Under the pieces are notes generated by a model that did no database searches, was not told the origin of the DNA, and saw nothing but the letters and a program-made list of their open reading frames with translations. DNA of 64,000 bases from Methylopila turkensis (lineage in GTDB: Bacteria > Pseudomonadota > Alphaproteobacteria > Rhizobiales > Methylopilaceae), in contig NZ_BSFL01000003.1 in assembly GCF_027922325.1 (NCBI RefSeq), forward strand, positions 496,001 to 560,000, in the 5' to 3' direction. The stretch's first letter is position 1. Every line of letters begins with the position of its first letter. Positions 18,060 through 26,996 of this stretch are shown piece after piece. The position numbers were made by a program, and so were the translations under genes.

Positions 18060-18856
18060 GCCTGAGCGTCACCATCCTCGGATGCGGCTCCTCCGGCGGC
18101 GTGCCGCGGGTCGCGAGCGGCTGGGGACGCTGCGACCCGAATGAGCCTAGAAATCGCCGCCGCCGCTGTTCGATCCTCGTCGAGCGCGCCGGGCCGAACG
18201 GCGTGACGCAGGTGTTGGTCGACACCGGCGCGGACCTGCGCGAGCAGCTCATCGACGCGGGCGTTCAGCGTCTCGACGGCGTGCTCTACACCCACGAGCA
18301 CGCCGACCACACCCACGGCATCGACGACCTCCGGCCGCTCGCGATCCACGTCCGCAAGCGGGTCGATGTCTGGGCCGACGCCCGCACCGGCGCGTTCCTG
18401 CGCAGCCGCTTCGGCTACGCGTTCGAAACCCCGCCGGGCTCGGACTACCCGCCGATTCTCAACGAGCACCGCCTGCAGCCCGGCGAACCGACCGCGCTCG
18501 AAGGGCCGGGCGGGGCGATCGTCGCCCTGCCGATCGCGCTGACGCACGGCGCCGAGACGGCGCTGGGCTTCCGCTTCGACGGGCTGGCCTACACGCCGGA
18601 CGTCAACGCCATTCCCGACGCCTCGGCGGCGCTGCTCGGCGGCCTCGACGTCTGGATCATCGACGCGCTGCGGGACACGCCGCATCCGAGCCATTTCTCG
18701 CTGGACGACGCGCTCGGCTGGATCGAGCGCCTGAAGCCGCGCCGCGCGGTCCTAACCAACCTCCACACCGATCTGGACTACGCCACGCTCAAGGCGCAAC
18801 TGCCGGAGCACATCGACGTGGCCTATGACGGGATGAGGATCCGAGCCGAAGGGTGA
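18056..18856 (+). CDS. MBL-fold metallo-hydrolase (PhnP/RNase Z-like)
   Basis: The 266-residue protein has the metallo-beta-lactamase signature THEHADHTHGIDDLR (His80, His82, Asp84, His85). It also has the N-terminal ILGCGSSGGVPR and WGRCDPNEPRNRRRR blocks seen in PhnP-type phosphodiesterases, and later metal ligands around LTHGAE and HPSHFS. It is probably a cyclic-phosphate or phosphodiester hydrolase; the substrate is not defined. It is the last gene of the tmk-to-MBL operon and ends convergently with a toxin gene only five bases away. Confidence 0.9.
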   Translation: MSLSVTILGCGSSGGVPRVASGWGRCDPNEPRNRRRRCSILVERAGPNGVTQVLVDTGADLREQLIDAGVQRLDGVLYTHEHADHTHGIDDLRPLAIHVRKRVDVWADARTGAFLRSRFGYAFETPPGSDYPPILNEHRLQPGEPTALEGPGGAIVALPIALTHGAETALGFRFDGLAYTPDVNAIPDASAALLGGLDVWIIDALRDTPHPSHFSLDDALGWIERLKPRRAVLTNLHTDLDYATLKAQLPEHIDVAYDGMRIRAEG

Positions 18857-18861
18857 CGAAT

Positions 18862-19167
18862 TCACGAGGGGTTCGGCATCTTGGACGGGTCCCGCGCGCC
18901 GTGCCTGACGGCGACGACGACGATTTCATTTCCCGCGATCTCGTAGAAAATCAGATAGGGATACGGCGTCGCCCTGATGCGCCGCAGTTGACCGACGCGA
19001 GCGCCATTGCGGGGAAAGTCCGACAGCAACTCCAGAACGGCCCGTATGCGCGTCCGGACCCGTTGCGCGCCCTGGGGTGAAAGCTCTGACAGGTAAGCGA
19101 GAACCTGTTCGAGTTCCGCCAGGGCCGCCGGCGTGTATCGCAGCCTCAGAGGCCGTACTTGGACCAT
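18862..19167 (-). CDS. RelE/ParE family toxin
   Basis: The 101-residue protein has the ParE layout: two N-terminal helices (TPAALAELEQVLAYLSELSPQGAQRVRTRIRA is split by a turn), then RVGQLRRIRATPYPYLIFYEI and the C-terminal strand EIVVVAVRHGARDP. It is encoded downstream of a small acidic antitoxin whose 3' end overlaps it by 22 bases. The target would be gyrase or mRNA depending on subfamily, and the sequence favours ParE. The frame is intact. Confidence 0.85.
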   Translation of the reverse strand: MVQVRPLRLRYTPAALAELEQVLAYLSELSPQGAQRVRTRIRAVLELLSDFPRNGARVGQLRRIRATPYPYLIFYEIAGNEIVVVAVRHGARDPSKMPNPS

Positions 19168-19373
19168 AAGGCGCTGACCTGCTCGTCGGTCGCGAATTCG
19201 CCTCTGGCGGCCTGTGCGCGCGATTCCGCGAACGAGGCTTCCTCTTCGGCCGTCAGTCCGGTTGCGGCTTGGTCGTCCGCCGCGGCGAGAAGGACAAGTC
19301 GGGCGATCTCGTCCTGCTTTTCGGGCGCGAGCGACCGTGCGGTCTCAACCGCTTGTTCGAGCAGCTTCGTCAT
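19146..19373 (-). CDS. Antitoxin of the ParE-type module
   Basis: A 75-residue acidic, helical protein (MTKLLEQAVETARSLAPEKQ at the start, a TAEEEASFAES segment, ending SALWSKYGL) matches short antitoxins found in front of ParE/RelE toxins in alphaproteobacteria. The start at 19373 corresponds to the usual MTKLLE- start. A second ATG at 19388 is possible. It has no obvious DNA-binding HTH, so autoregulation may need the toxin complex. Confidence 0.78.
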   Translation of the reverse strand: MTKLLEQAVETARSLAPEKQDEIARLVLLAAADDQAATGLTAEEEASFAESRAQAARGEFATDEQVSALWSKYGL

Positions 19374-19494
19374 GCTGCGATGATACATCGGATCGTTGCG
19401 CCGAAAAGCCCGAATGGGCGAGCGAACCAACAGCTGGGCAAGGGCAAACACCCAATATGGTTCCATAATATATCTTATGCGACTCGGAGAAGTG

Positions 19495-19815
19495 GTGAAG
19501 CGGGTCCTGTTCGTCTGCAGCCGGAACCGCCTGCGCAGCCCCACCGCGGAGCGCGTCTTCGGCGAACGGCGCGATTTGGAGGTCGCCTCGGCGGGCCTCG
19601 CGCCTGACGCCGAGGAGCCGGTCACGGCCGAACTGTTGGACTGGGTCGAAATCGTCTTCGTCATGGAGAAAGCCCATCGCGCCCGGCTGGCCCGCCGGTT
19701 CCGGCCGCATCTGCGCCGGGCGCGCGTCATCTGTCTCGACATTCCCGACGACTACGGGTTCATGGACCCGCGGCTGATCGATCTGCTGAACGCGCCGCCG
19801 GAGTCCGTTTCATGA
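19495..19815 (+). CDS. Low-molecular-weight protein tyrosine phosphatase family protein
   Basis: With the GTG at 19495 the protein is about 106 residues and starts (M)KRVLFVCSRNRLRSPTAE. The CX5RS phosphatase loop comprises Cys8, Arg14 and Ser15. GGAGA at 19486-19490 supports this start. The ATG at 19477 is also in frame but has no ribosome site and lies inside an A/T-rich imperfect palindrome. The C terminus carries the DIPDDYGFMDP segment that supplies the general acid. It overlaps mazG by four bases. This is the small stand-alone branch of the family, with unknown substrate. Confidence 0.82.
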   Translation: MKRVLFVCSRNRLRSPTAERVFGERRDLEVASAGLAPDAEEPVTAELLDWVEIVFVMEKAHRARLARRFRPHLRRARVICLDIPDDYGFMDPRLIDLLNAPPESVS

Positions 19816-20636
19816 CCCCTGCCCGCGACATCGCCCGGCTGATCGAGATCATGGCGGCGCTCCGCACGCCCGTGACGGGCTGTCCATGGGACCTCGAGCA
19901 GGATTTCGCGTCGATCGCGCCATACACGATCGAGGAGGCCTACGAGGTCGCCGACGCGATCCGGCGCGGCGATCTCGACGACCTCCGGGACGAGCTCGGC
20001 GACCTGCTGCTGCAGGTCGCGTTCCACGCCCGCATGGCCGAGGAGCAGGGGGCCTTCGCCTTCCCCGACGTGGTGGAGGCGATCACCACGAAGCTTATCC
20101 GACGCCATCCGCATGTGTTCGGCGCGGCGCGCGACCTGCCGGCGGCCGAGGTCAAGGCGCTGTGGGGCGAGATCAAGGCCGAAGAGAAGGCCGAGCGCGC
20201 CGTCCGCCGCGGCGAGACGGCGAGGGCGCCGAGCCTGCTCGACGGGGTGACGCCCGCCCTGCCCGGCCTGAGCCGCGCCGTGAAGCTGCAGGAGAAGGCC
20301 GCGACCGTCGGCTTCGACTGGGACGACGTCGGGCTCGTCGTGGGCAAGGTGCGCGAGGAGGCCGACGAGGCCGCCGAGGCGGTCGCGAGCGGCGACCGCG
20401 ACGCCATGGAGGACGAGATCGGCGACCTGCTCTGCGCCGTCGCCAATCTCGCGCGCCACGCCGGCGTCGATCCGGAGGCGGCGATCCGCCGGTCGAACGC
20501 CAAGTTCGAGCGCCGCTTCCGCGCGATCGAGGCGGCGCTGGAGGCGCAAGGCAGGACGCCGGCCGACAGCGACCTCGACGAGATGGACGCGCTCTGGAAC
20601 GCGGCCAAGGCCGCCGAGCGCAAGGCGGCGGAGTAG
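19812..20636 (+). CDS. mazG: Nucleoside triphosphate pyrophosphohydrolase
   Basis: The 274-residue protein has two MazG domains. The first shows CPWDLEQDFASIAPYTIEEAYE split by a helix turn and the metal-binding DDLRDELGDLLLQV. The second shows KVREEADEAAEAV and MEDEIGDLLCAV. It hydrolyses NTPs to NMP and PPi, cleaning nucleotide pools. It is translationally coupled to the small phosphatase gene upstream and convergent with an esterase gene. Confidence 0.95.
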   Translation: MTPARDIARLIEIMAALRTPVTGCPWDLEQDFASIAPYTIEEAYEVADAIRRGDLDDLRDELGDLLLQVAFHARMAEEQGAFAFPDVVEAITTKLIRRHPHVFGAARDLPAAEVKALWGEIKAEEKAERAVRRGETARAPSLLDGVTPALPGLSRAVKLQEKAATVGFDWDDVGLVVGKVREEADEAAEAVASGDRDAMEDEIGDLLCAVANLARHAGVDPEAAIRRSNAKFERRFRAIEAALEAQGRTPADSDLDEMDALWNAAKAAERKAAE

Positions 20637-20646
20637 GCGGGGCCCG

Positions 20647-21591
20647 TCAGGCGGCGTCGGCCGAAAGACCGCCCTCGCCCGCCGCGAGCCGCGCGTCGAG
20701 GAACGCGACGATGCGCGCGATCGCGCTGCGGCCCTCCGGCAGGAAGCGCGCGAAGGCCTGCCAGACATGCGGCATCTGCGGCCAGATCTCGAGCGTCGCG
20801 TCGACGCCGGCGGCGAGCAGCGCCGCGTTCATCCGTACGGAATCGTCGCGCAGGATCTCGTCGCCGCCGCACTGGACGAAGCACGGAGGGAGCCCGGCGA
20901 GATCGCCGTAGAGCGGCGACACCAGCGGGTCGCGCGGGTCGCGACCGGGCGCGTAGGCGGCGACCAGGGCGGGCAGACCCTCCGGTTCAAGAAACGGATC
21001 GAGCGCTTTGTTTCCGCTCATGCTTTCGCCGCTTCCCGTCAGGTCGACGAAGGGCGAGAGCGCCACAGCCGCGGCCGGCTGCGGCAGGCCCCGACGTTTC
21101 AGGTCGAGCATGAGCGCGAACACCAGATTGCCGCCGGCGCTGTCCCCGACGAGGCCGATCGCGCCCGGCGCGACGCCGCTTTCGAGCAGGGCCTCGTAGA
21201 CCCCGAGCGCGTCCTCGAGCGCGGCCGGAAACGGGTGCTCGGGCGCGAGCCGGTAGTCCGGCGTGATCGTGGTCGCGCCGACCCCGCGCGCCAGCCGGCC
21301 GGAGATGCCGCGATGGGTGCGGGGCGAACCGGCGACGAAGGCGCCGCCGTGGAGGTAGAGCAGCACGCGCGATCCCGCGAAGCCGACCGGGGCGTGCGCC
21401 TCCGCGGCGAGCCCGCCGACGCGCGTCGCGCGCCGCTCCACGTTGCGCGGGGCGTCGGGGGCGAGCCGCGCGACGGCGTCGACCTCGGCGCGCAGGCGCA
21501 GCAGATCCGGCTCGCCGAGAAGCCGCGGCTTGACCGCGTAGCGCAGCGCCAGACGCAGCATCCTCGCCCGCACGCTCACCGGTTCGTTCAT
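20647..21591 (-). CDS. Alpha/beta hydrolase, hormone-sensitive-lipase family esterase
   Basis: The 314-residue protein carries the HSL-family oxyanion motif LYLHGGAFVAGSP, the nucleophile elbow GLVGDSAGGNL, an acid region CGGDEILRDDS and a late His in MPHVWQAF. These are the complete catalytic elements of a family IV esterase. The ATG at 21591 (MNEPVSVRAR) is chosen over the ORF start further upstream because GAGGG lies nearby and upstream residues are low-complexity. The substrate is unknown; short-chain acyl esters are typical. Confidence 0.88.
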   Translation of the reverse strand: MNEPVSVRARMLRLALRYAVKPRLLGEPDLLRLRAEVDAVARLAPDAPRNVERRATRVGGLAAEAHAPVGFAGSRVLLYLHGGAFVAGSPRTHRGISGRLARGVGATTITPDYRLAPEHPFPAALEDALGVYEALLESGVAPGAIGLVGDSAGGNLVFALMLDLKRRGLPQPAAAVALSPFVDLTGSGESMSGNKALDPFLEPEGLPALVAAYAPGRDPRDPLVSPLYGDLAGLPPCFVQCGGDEILRDDSVRMNAALLAAGVDATLEIWPQMPHVWQAFARFLPEGRSAIARIVAFLDARLAAGEGGLSADAA

Positions 21592-21761
21592 CGATGCGCC
21601 CTCGCCTTCCGCGCCGCAGCATAGCCGGACGATTAGACGGGACAATGAAGCCGAACTGCGGCGTCGCGCCGGCCTCCGGAGCATGGGCGGCGCGACTTCG
21701 GGGGCCGCCGCGTGGCATGATGCTCTTGCAGCGCAGCGGCGCGAATCGCTATGGACGCCCG

Positions 21762-23807
21762 ATGGCCGAACCGAAATCCGATCTTCTCGCAGACTTGGGC
21801 GGAGAGCCGCCCAAGCCTGCGGCGACGCCCAAGGCGGCGGCGCGCGCCCTTCCCCGCGCCGAAACGCCGGCCGAGGCCGGCTACACCGCCGCCGACATCG
21901 AAGTGCTGGAGGGGCTGGAGCCTGTGCGGCGCCGGCCCGGCATGTACATCGGCGGCACCGACGAGAAGGCGCTGCACCACCTGTTCGCCGAGGTGATCGA
22001 CAACGCCATGGACGAGGCGGTGGCCGGCCACGCCACCTTCATCGCGGTCGACGTAGGCTCGGACGGGTCCGTCACCGTGACCGACAACGGCCGCGGCATC
22101 CCGGTCGACCCGCATCCGAAGTTTCCGGGGAAGTCCGCTCTCGAAGTCATCATGACGACGCTGCACTCGGGCGGAAAGTTCGACGGCAAGGTCTACGAGA
22201 CCTCTGGCGGCCTGCACGGCGTCGGCGTCTCGGTCGTCAATGCGTTGTCCGAGCGTCTCGACATCGAGGTGGCCCGGAACCAGAAGCTCTACCGGCAGTC
22301 GTTCTCCCGCGGCCACCCTCAGGGCGCGCTGGAGGAGGTCGGCCCGGTCCACAACCGCCGCGGCACAAAGGTGCGGTTCCTGCCCGATGCCATGATCTTC
22401 GGCGCCGAGGCGCGGCTGAAGCCCGCCCGGTTGTTCCAGATGGCGCGCTCCAAGGCCTACCTGTTCTCCGGCGTCGAGATCCGCTGGACCTGCCCGGCGG
22501 AGCTGCTCGCCGGCGCCGAGAACGTGCCGGACAAGACCACCCTGCACTTTCCCGGCGGGCTGAAGGACTACCTCGCCACCAGCCTGACCGGCCGCGAGCT
22601 CGCGGCCGAGATCTTCGCCGGCCACCACAAGCGGGCCGGCGGGCACGGCGCGGTCGAATGGGCGATCGCCTGGGCGGACGACGGCGAGGACGGGTTCTGC
22701 CGCTCCTACTGCAACACCATTCCGACGCCGGAAGGCGGCACGCACGAGCAGGGCCTGCGGGTCGCGCTGCTGCGCGCGCTCAAGGGCTACGCCGATCTGA
22801 CCAACGTCAAGCGCGCCTCGATCCTGACCGGCGACGACGTGATGGCGGGCGCCGCCGTCATGCTGTCGGCCTTCATCCGCGAGCCGGAGTTCCAGGGGCA
22901 GACCAAGGAGCGGCTTGCGACCGCGGAGGCCGCGCGCATCGTCGAGGCGGCGGTGAAGGACGCTTTCGACCACTGGCTCGCCGCCTCGCCGCAGCAGGCG
23001 AACCGGCTGCTCGAATTCGTGATCGCCCGCGGCGAGGACAGGCTCCGGCGCCGCGCCGAGAAGGACGTCGCCCGCAAGTCCGCCACGCGCAAGCTCCGCC
23101 TGCCGGGCAAGCTCGCGGACTGCAGCCAGGCTGGCTCGAAAGGCTCGGAGCTGTTCATCGTCGAGGGCGACTCCGCCGGCGGCTCCGCAAAGCAGGCGCG
23201 CGACCGCGCCACGCAGGCGGTGCTGCCGCTCCGGGGCAAGATCCTCAATGTCGCCAGCGCCGGCGCCGACAAGCTCGCCCAGAACCAGCAGCTCTCCGAC
23301 CTGCTGCTCGCGCTCGGCTGCGGCACGCGCGCCCGCTACGCGGAGTCCGACCTGCGCTACGAGCGCGTCATCGTCATGACCGACGCCGACGTCGACGGCG
23401 CGCACATCGCCTCGCTGCTGATGACCTACTTCTTCCGGGAGCTGCCGGAGCTGATCCGCCACGGCCACCTCTTCCTGGCGGTGCCCCCGCTCTACCGCAT
23501 CAGCCATGGCGGCGTGACGGTCTACGCCCGCGACGACGCCGACAAGGACCGGATCGTCGCCAAGCGGTTTAAGGGCAAGAAGGTCGAGATCGGCCGCTTC
23601 AAGGGTCTTGGCGAGATGATGCCGGCGCAGCTTCGCGAGACCACCATGGCGCCGGACAAGCGGACCCTCTTGCGGGTCGAGATCGCCGAGGACGGCCGCG
23701 AAGGCACCCGCGACGCGGTCGAGCGGCTGATGGGCTCCAAGCCCGAGGCGCGCTTCCGTTTCATTCAGGAGAACGCCGCCTTCGCCAGCGAACTGGTCGA
23801 CATCTGA
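21762..23807 (+). CDS. parE: DNA topoisomerase IV subunit B
   Basis: The 681-residue type II topoisomerase subunit has GHKL ATP-binding motifs (EVIDNAMDEAVAGH, VTDNGRGIPVDPHP, GGLHGVGVSVVNAL). The TOPRIM domain carries EGDSAGGSAKQARDR and MTDADVDGAHIASLLM. The ParE hallmark RKLRLPGKLADCS distinguishes it from GyrB, as does the short length without a GyrB insertion. The start at 21762 (MAEPKSDLL) is the likeliest; 21717 is an in-frame alternative. The partner parC is not in this window. Confidence 0.95.
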   Translation: MAEPKSDLLADLGGEPPKPAATPKAAARALPRAETPAEAGYTAADIEVLEGLEPVRRRPGMYIGGTDEKALHHLFAEVIDNAMDEAVAGHATFIAVDVGSDGSVTVTDNGRGIPVDPHPKFPGKSALEVIMTTLHSGGKFDGKVYETSGGLHGVGVSVVNALSERLDIEVARNQKLYRQSFSRGHPQGALEEVGPVHNRRGTKVRFLPDAMIFGAEARLKPARLFQMARSKAYLFSGVEIRWTCPAELLAGAENVPDKTTLHFPGGLKDYLATSLTGRELAAEIFAGHHKRAGGHGAVEWAIAWADDGEDGFCRSYCNTIPTPEGGTHEQGLRVALLRALKGYADLTNVKRASILTGDDVMAGAAVMLSAFIREPEFQGQTKERLATAEAARIVEAAVKDAFDHWLAASPQQANRLLEFVIARGEDRLRRRAEKDVARKSATRKLRLPGKLADCSQAGSKGSELFIVEGDSAGGSAKQARDRATQAVLPLRGKILNVASAGADKLAQNQQLSDLLLALGCGTRARYAESDLRYERVIVMTDADVDGAHIASLLMTYFFRELPELIRHGHLFLAVPPLYRISHGGVTVYARDDADKDRIVAKRFKGKKVEIGRFKGLGEMMPAQLRETTMAPDKRTLLRVEIAEDGREGTRDAVERLMGSKPEARFRFIQENAAFASELVDI

Positions 23808-23892
23808 TCGCAGGCGACGGATCGATCGCGGCCGGACGATCGTTGTCGAGGCGGAGAGAGGTTCGCCGGACTTGACGCTCAGGAGCGCGACC

Positions 23893-24456
23893 ATGGCTCG
23901 ATCGACTCATCTTTTTTTCGCGGCGGCCTTTGCGTTCGCCGCTGCGACCTCCGCCGGCGCGCAGACGCCGCCGCCCGCCTCGCCCTCCCCCGCGGCGCCG
24001 CCCGAGAAGATCGATCCCGGCCCGGTGAGGCCGGACAGGCCGGCGCCCCCGACCGTCACGCCGGCGCCCGCGCCCGAGGACATGCCGGGTCCGTCAGACG
24101 TCGCGGGCGACCCGCTGGGCGTCGCGCCGAACGTGTCCGTCGTGCGGCTCGCGGGGCCGTGGGACACCGCCGATGGCAAAGGCTTCTCGCGGGTCGTCGG
24201 CGTCGTCGACGGCTCGCGCCAGCGCTTCTATGTGCAATGGCTGACCGAGCCCGACGGCCGGATCTTCGAGACCAAGGAGCTCGAGGACGAGGACGCCGCC
24301 CGGTTGACCTTCGGCGACGTGCGGGCGGAGCCGGGGCCCACGGGCGGCGTCACCCTGTTTCTCGATACGGTTCCCGACAAGGACGGCCTACGCGACACCT
24401 GGGTGCTGATCGTCGGCGCGCCGGGCGAGGTGCGGTTCGGGCCCGCGATGAACTGA
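23893..24456 (+). CDS. Hypothetical secreted proline-rich protein
   Basis: The 187-residue protein has a signal peptide (LFFAAAFAFAAATSAGAQ), a proline-rich low-complexity stretch (about residues 25-75) and a compact C-terminal domain with alternating strands (FSRVVGVVDGSRQRFYVQWL, RDTWVLIVGAPGEVRFG). AGGAG seven bases upstream supports the ATG at 23893. The function is not recognised; it lies between parE and a convergent hydrolase gene. Confidence 0.72.
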   Translation: MARSTHLFFAAAFAFAAATSAGAQTPPPASPSPAAPPEKIDPGPVRPDRPAPPTVTPAPAPEDMPGPSDVAGDPLGVAPNVSVVRLAGPWDTADGKGFSRVVGVVDGSRQRFYVQWLTEPDGRIFETKELEDEDAARLTFGDVRAEPGPTGGVTLFLDTVPDKDGLRDTWVLIVGAPGEVRFGPAMN

Positions 24457-24469
24457 GCCGAGACCTCCG

Positions 24470-25165
24470 TCAGCCTAGAAACGGCGTCAGTTCGGCGTTC
24501 ACGCCGTCCGGGTTCTCGAGCGTGGAGAGGTGCCCGGTCGTCGGCAGCACGGCGAGCCGCGCGCCAGGGATCGCCGTGGCCATACGGCGCGCATGGTCCG
24601 GCGGGGTCGGCGCGTCGTTCTCGCCGACGAGCACCAGCGTCGGGCAGGCGATCCGCTCGAGCAGCGGCTCGTAGTCCGCGCGGTTCAGGATGGCGGTCAT
24701 CTGGCGCACGAAGGCCGGCGCGCCGGTCGCGAACAGCATGTCGCGGACGACCGCCTCCAGCGCGGCGTCGGCGACGCGGTTCGGCTCCACGTAGCGCGCG
24801 AAGGTCGCGGCGTGGATCGAGCCGAGCTTGCCTCTCTCGGCGGCGGCGATCAGCGTCCGGCGCCGCGCCCTGCCCTCCTCCGTGTCGGGATAGGCGGTGG
24901 TGTCGAGCAGCGCGAGGCGGGCGACGCGCTCCGGCGCCCGGCGGATGATCTCGAGCGCGACGTAGCCGCCCATAGACAGGCCGACGAGCGCGAAACGCTC
25001 CGGCGCGGCTCCGAGCGCGTCTTCGGCGATCGCGGCGATGTCCGCGTGGCGCGTGTGGTCTGCGACAATGGCGGGGCGGTCGCCAAGGACCGCGAGTTGC
25101 GCCTCGAACAGTCGTGCCGTGCATCCGAGACCTGGCACAAAGACGACAGGCAGTTTTTCCGTCAC
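24470..25165 (-). CDS. Alpha/beta-fold hydrolase
   Basis: The 231-residue protein has the nucleophile elbow VGLSMGGYVAL, an oxyanion HG-equivalent near FVPGLGCTARLF, an acidic residue in VGENDAPTPP and the catalytic His in TTGHLSTLENPD. This layout is typical of the small 3-oxoadipate enol-lactonase/esterase group, but the substrate cannot be told. The start codon is GTG at 25165. It faces the proline-rich protein gene tail-to-tail. Confidence 0.84.
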   Translation of the reverse strand: MTEKLPVVFVPGLGCTARLFEAQLAVLGDRPAIVADHTRHADIAAIAEDALGAAPERFALVGLSMGGYVALEIIRRAPERVARLALLDTTAYPDTEEGRARRRTLIAAAERGKLGSIHAATFARYVEPNRVADAALEAVVRDMLFATGAPAFVRQMTAILNRADYEPLLERIACPTLVLVGENDAPTPPDHARRMATAIPGARLAVLPTTGHLSTLENPDGVNAELTPFLG

Positions 25166-25359
25166 GAGATGTGTCTCTCCGCTGCGAAATCAGCGCTCAG
25201 CCGCAGGTTTCCGGGCATGCGACGATTGACAAAACGCCCCCGATGCCTCATCTCCGCCACAGATCGCAAGTTGCGGCGAACCTTGGCGTTTGCGCGCGGC
25301 GCGTGGACTACACGTCTGACGTGTCCGTCCGCCCTCCCCGATCGATGATTAAGGACGAC

Positions 25360-26841
25360 ATGACTTTTTCCGAACTCGGACTGAGCCCGAAAGTGCTCGC
25401 CGCCGTGGAAGCCTCGGGCTACACGCAGCCCACGCCGATCCAGGAGCGCGCGATCCCGCATGTCCTGACCGGCCGGGACGTGCTCGGCATCGCGCAGACG
25501 GGCACGGGCAAGACCGCCTCCTTCACGCTTCCGATGCTGACGCTGCTCGAACAGGGCCGCGCCCGGGCGCGCATGCCGCGCACGCTCATCCTCGAACCGA
25601 CCCGCGAACTCGCGGCCCAGGTCGAGGAGAGCTTCGCGAAATACGGCGCCAACCACAAGCTCTCGATGGCGCTGCTGATCGGCGGCGTCTCCTTCGGCGA
25701 CCAGGACGCGAAGCTTACCCGCGGCGTCGACGTGCTGATCGCGACGCCCGGCCGCTTGCTCGACCATCACGAGCGCGGCCGTCTGCTGCTGACCGGCATC
25801 GAGATCCTCGTGATCGACGAAGCCGACCGCATGCTCGACATGGGGTTCATTCCGGACATCGAGCGCATCTGCAAACTCATCCCCGCGCGTCGGCAGACGT
25901 TGTTCTTCTCGGCGACCATGCCGCCCGAGATCACGCGCCTGACCCAGCAGTTCCTGCGCGATCCCGAGCGGATCGAGGTCGCCCGGCCCTCCTCCGCCAA
26001 CGCCTCGATCATGCAGCTCCTCGTCGCGACCAGCGACGACCCGGCCGAGAAGCGCGACGCGCTGCGCCGCGTCACCCGCGCGCAGGAGAACTTCAAGAAC
26101 GCGATCGTGTTCTGCAACCGCAAGCGCGACATCGCGACGGTGCACAAGTCGCTCCAGACCCATGGCTTCAAGGTCGCGGCGCTGCACGGCGACATGGACC
26201 AGCGCGCCCGGATGGCGGCGCTCGACAGCTTCAAGACCGGGGAGGTCGACCTGCTGGTCGCGAGCGACGTGGCCGCGCGCGGCCTCGACATTCCCGACGT
26301 GAGCCATGTCATCAACTACGACGTGCCGATTCACGCCGAGGACTATGTCCATCGCATCGGCCGCACCGGCCGCGCCGGCCGCTCCGGCGTCGCGCTGACG
26401 CTCGTCGCGCCGTCGGACGGCAAGAACCTCGACGCGATCGAGAAGCTCGCCGGCGTGAAGATCGAATGGCAGGGCGAAAGCCTGACCGAGGAAAGCCTCG
26501 CCTCGGGTGGGCGCGGAGGCCGCGGACGCGGCGGCCGGACGGCGGCCGCCTCCGGGCGCGGACGCTCCTCTTCCAAGCCCGCCGAGGCGTCCCCCGAGCC
26601 CAAGCCCGCTTCCGAGAAGCCGGCCGGGCGCAGGCGCGGAGCCGCCCCGAAGGCGCCGGCCGAGCCGAAAGCCGCGGTCCCGGAAAGCAAGCCCGCACCA
26701 GCTGAGGCGCCGGCCTCTCCGCGCCGCGGCGGCGAGCGTCGACCCGCGCCGCAGGCGGCCGACGACGGCGGCAAGGTCGTCGGACTGGGCGATCATGTTC
26801 CCGCCTTCCTGCTCCGCCCTGTGCGCCTGAAACGGGCGTAA
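25360..26841 (+). CDS. DEAD-box RNA helicase, RhlE type
   Basis: The 493-residue helicase has the Q motif (YTQPTPIQERAIP), motif I AQTGTGKT, motif Ia PTRELAAQ, motif II VIDEADRMLD, motif III SATM, motif V VASDVAARGLD and motif VI HRIGRTGRAGRSG. The C-terminal 120 residues are a glycine/arginine then proline/lysine-rich tail of low complexity, as in RhlE proteins. AAGGAC lies just before the ATG at 25360, which removes a long spurious upstream extension. It likely works in RNA remodelling or ribosome assembly. Confidence 0.93.
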   Translation: MTFSELGLSPKVLAAVEASGYTQPTPIQERAIPHVLTGRDVLGIAQTGTGKTASFTLPMLTLLEQGRARARMPRTLILEPTRELAAQVEESFAKYGANHKLSMALLIGGVSFGDQDAKLTRGVDVLIATPGRLLDHHERGRLLLTGIEILVIDEADRMLDMGFIPDIERICKLIPARRQTLFFSATMPPEITRLTQQFLRDPERIEVARPSSANASIMQLLVATSDDPAEKRDALRRVTRAQENFKNAIVFCNRKRDIATVHKSLQTHGFKVAALHGDMDQRARMAALDSFKTGEVDLLVASDVAARGLDIPDVSHVINYDVPIHAEDYVHRIGRTGRAGRSGVALTLVAPSDGKNLDAIEKLAGVKIEWQGESLTEESLASGGRGGRGRGGRTAAASGRGRSSSKPAEASPEPKPASEKPAGRRRGAAPKAPAEPKAAVPESKPAPAEAPASPRRGGERRPAPQAADDGGKVVGLGDHVPAFLLRPVRLKRA

Positions 26842-26996
26842 GTGGTCAATCGCTCCTAAGTCCGCCCCCTCGCGTCGTTTTTCGGATTGACGTCCGATTT
26901 TTTTAACGGCGGTTTTACGCGCGTGCCCGTACAAATGGGTCACGTTGCGCGCCAGCGGCGGCGTCGAAAGGCGTCGCCTCGCGGCGAGGCGGGGGG

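Noticed and set aside
21633-23894. 753-codon open frame on the minus strand opposite parE
   Set aside because: It is a shadow of a high-GC gene: parE on the other strand has all topoisomerase motifs, while this frame has repetitive Arg/Ala/Gly/Val/Asp/Leu composition and no recognisable domain.
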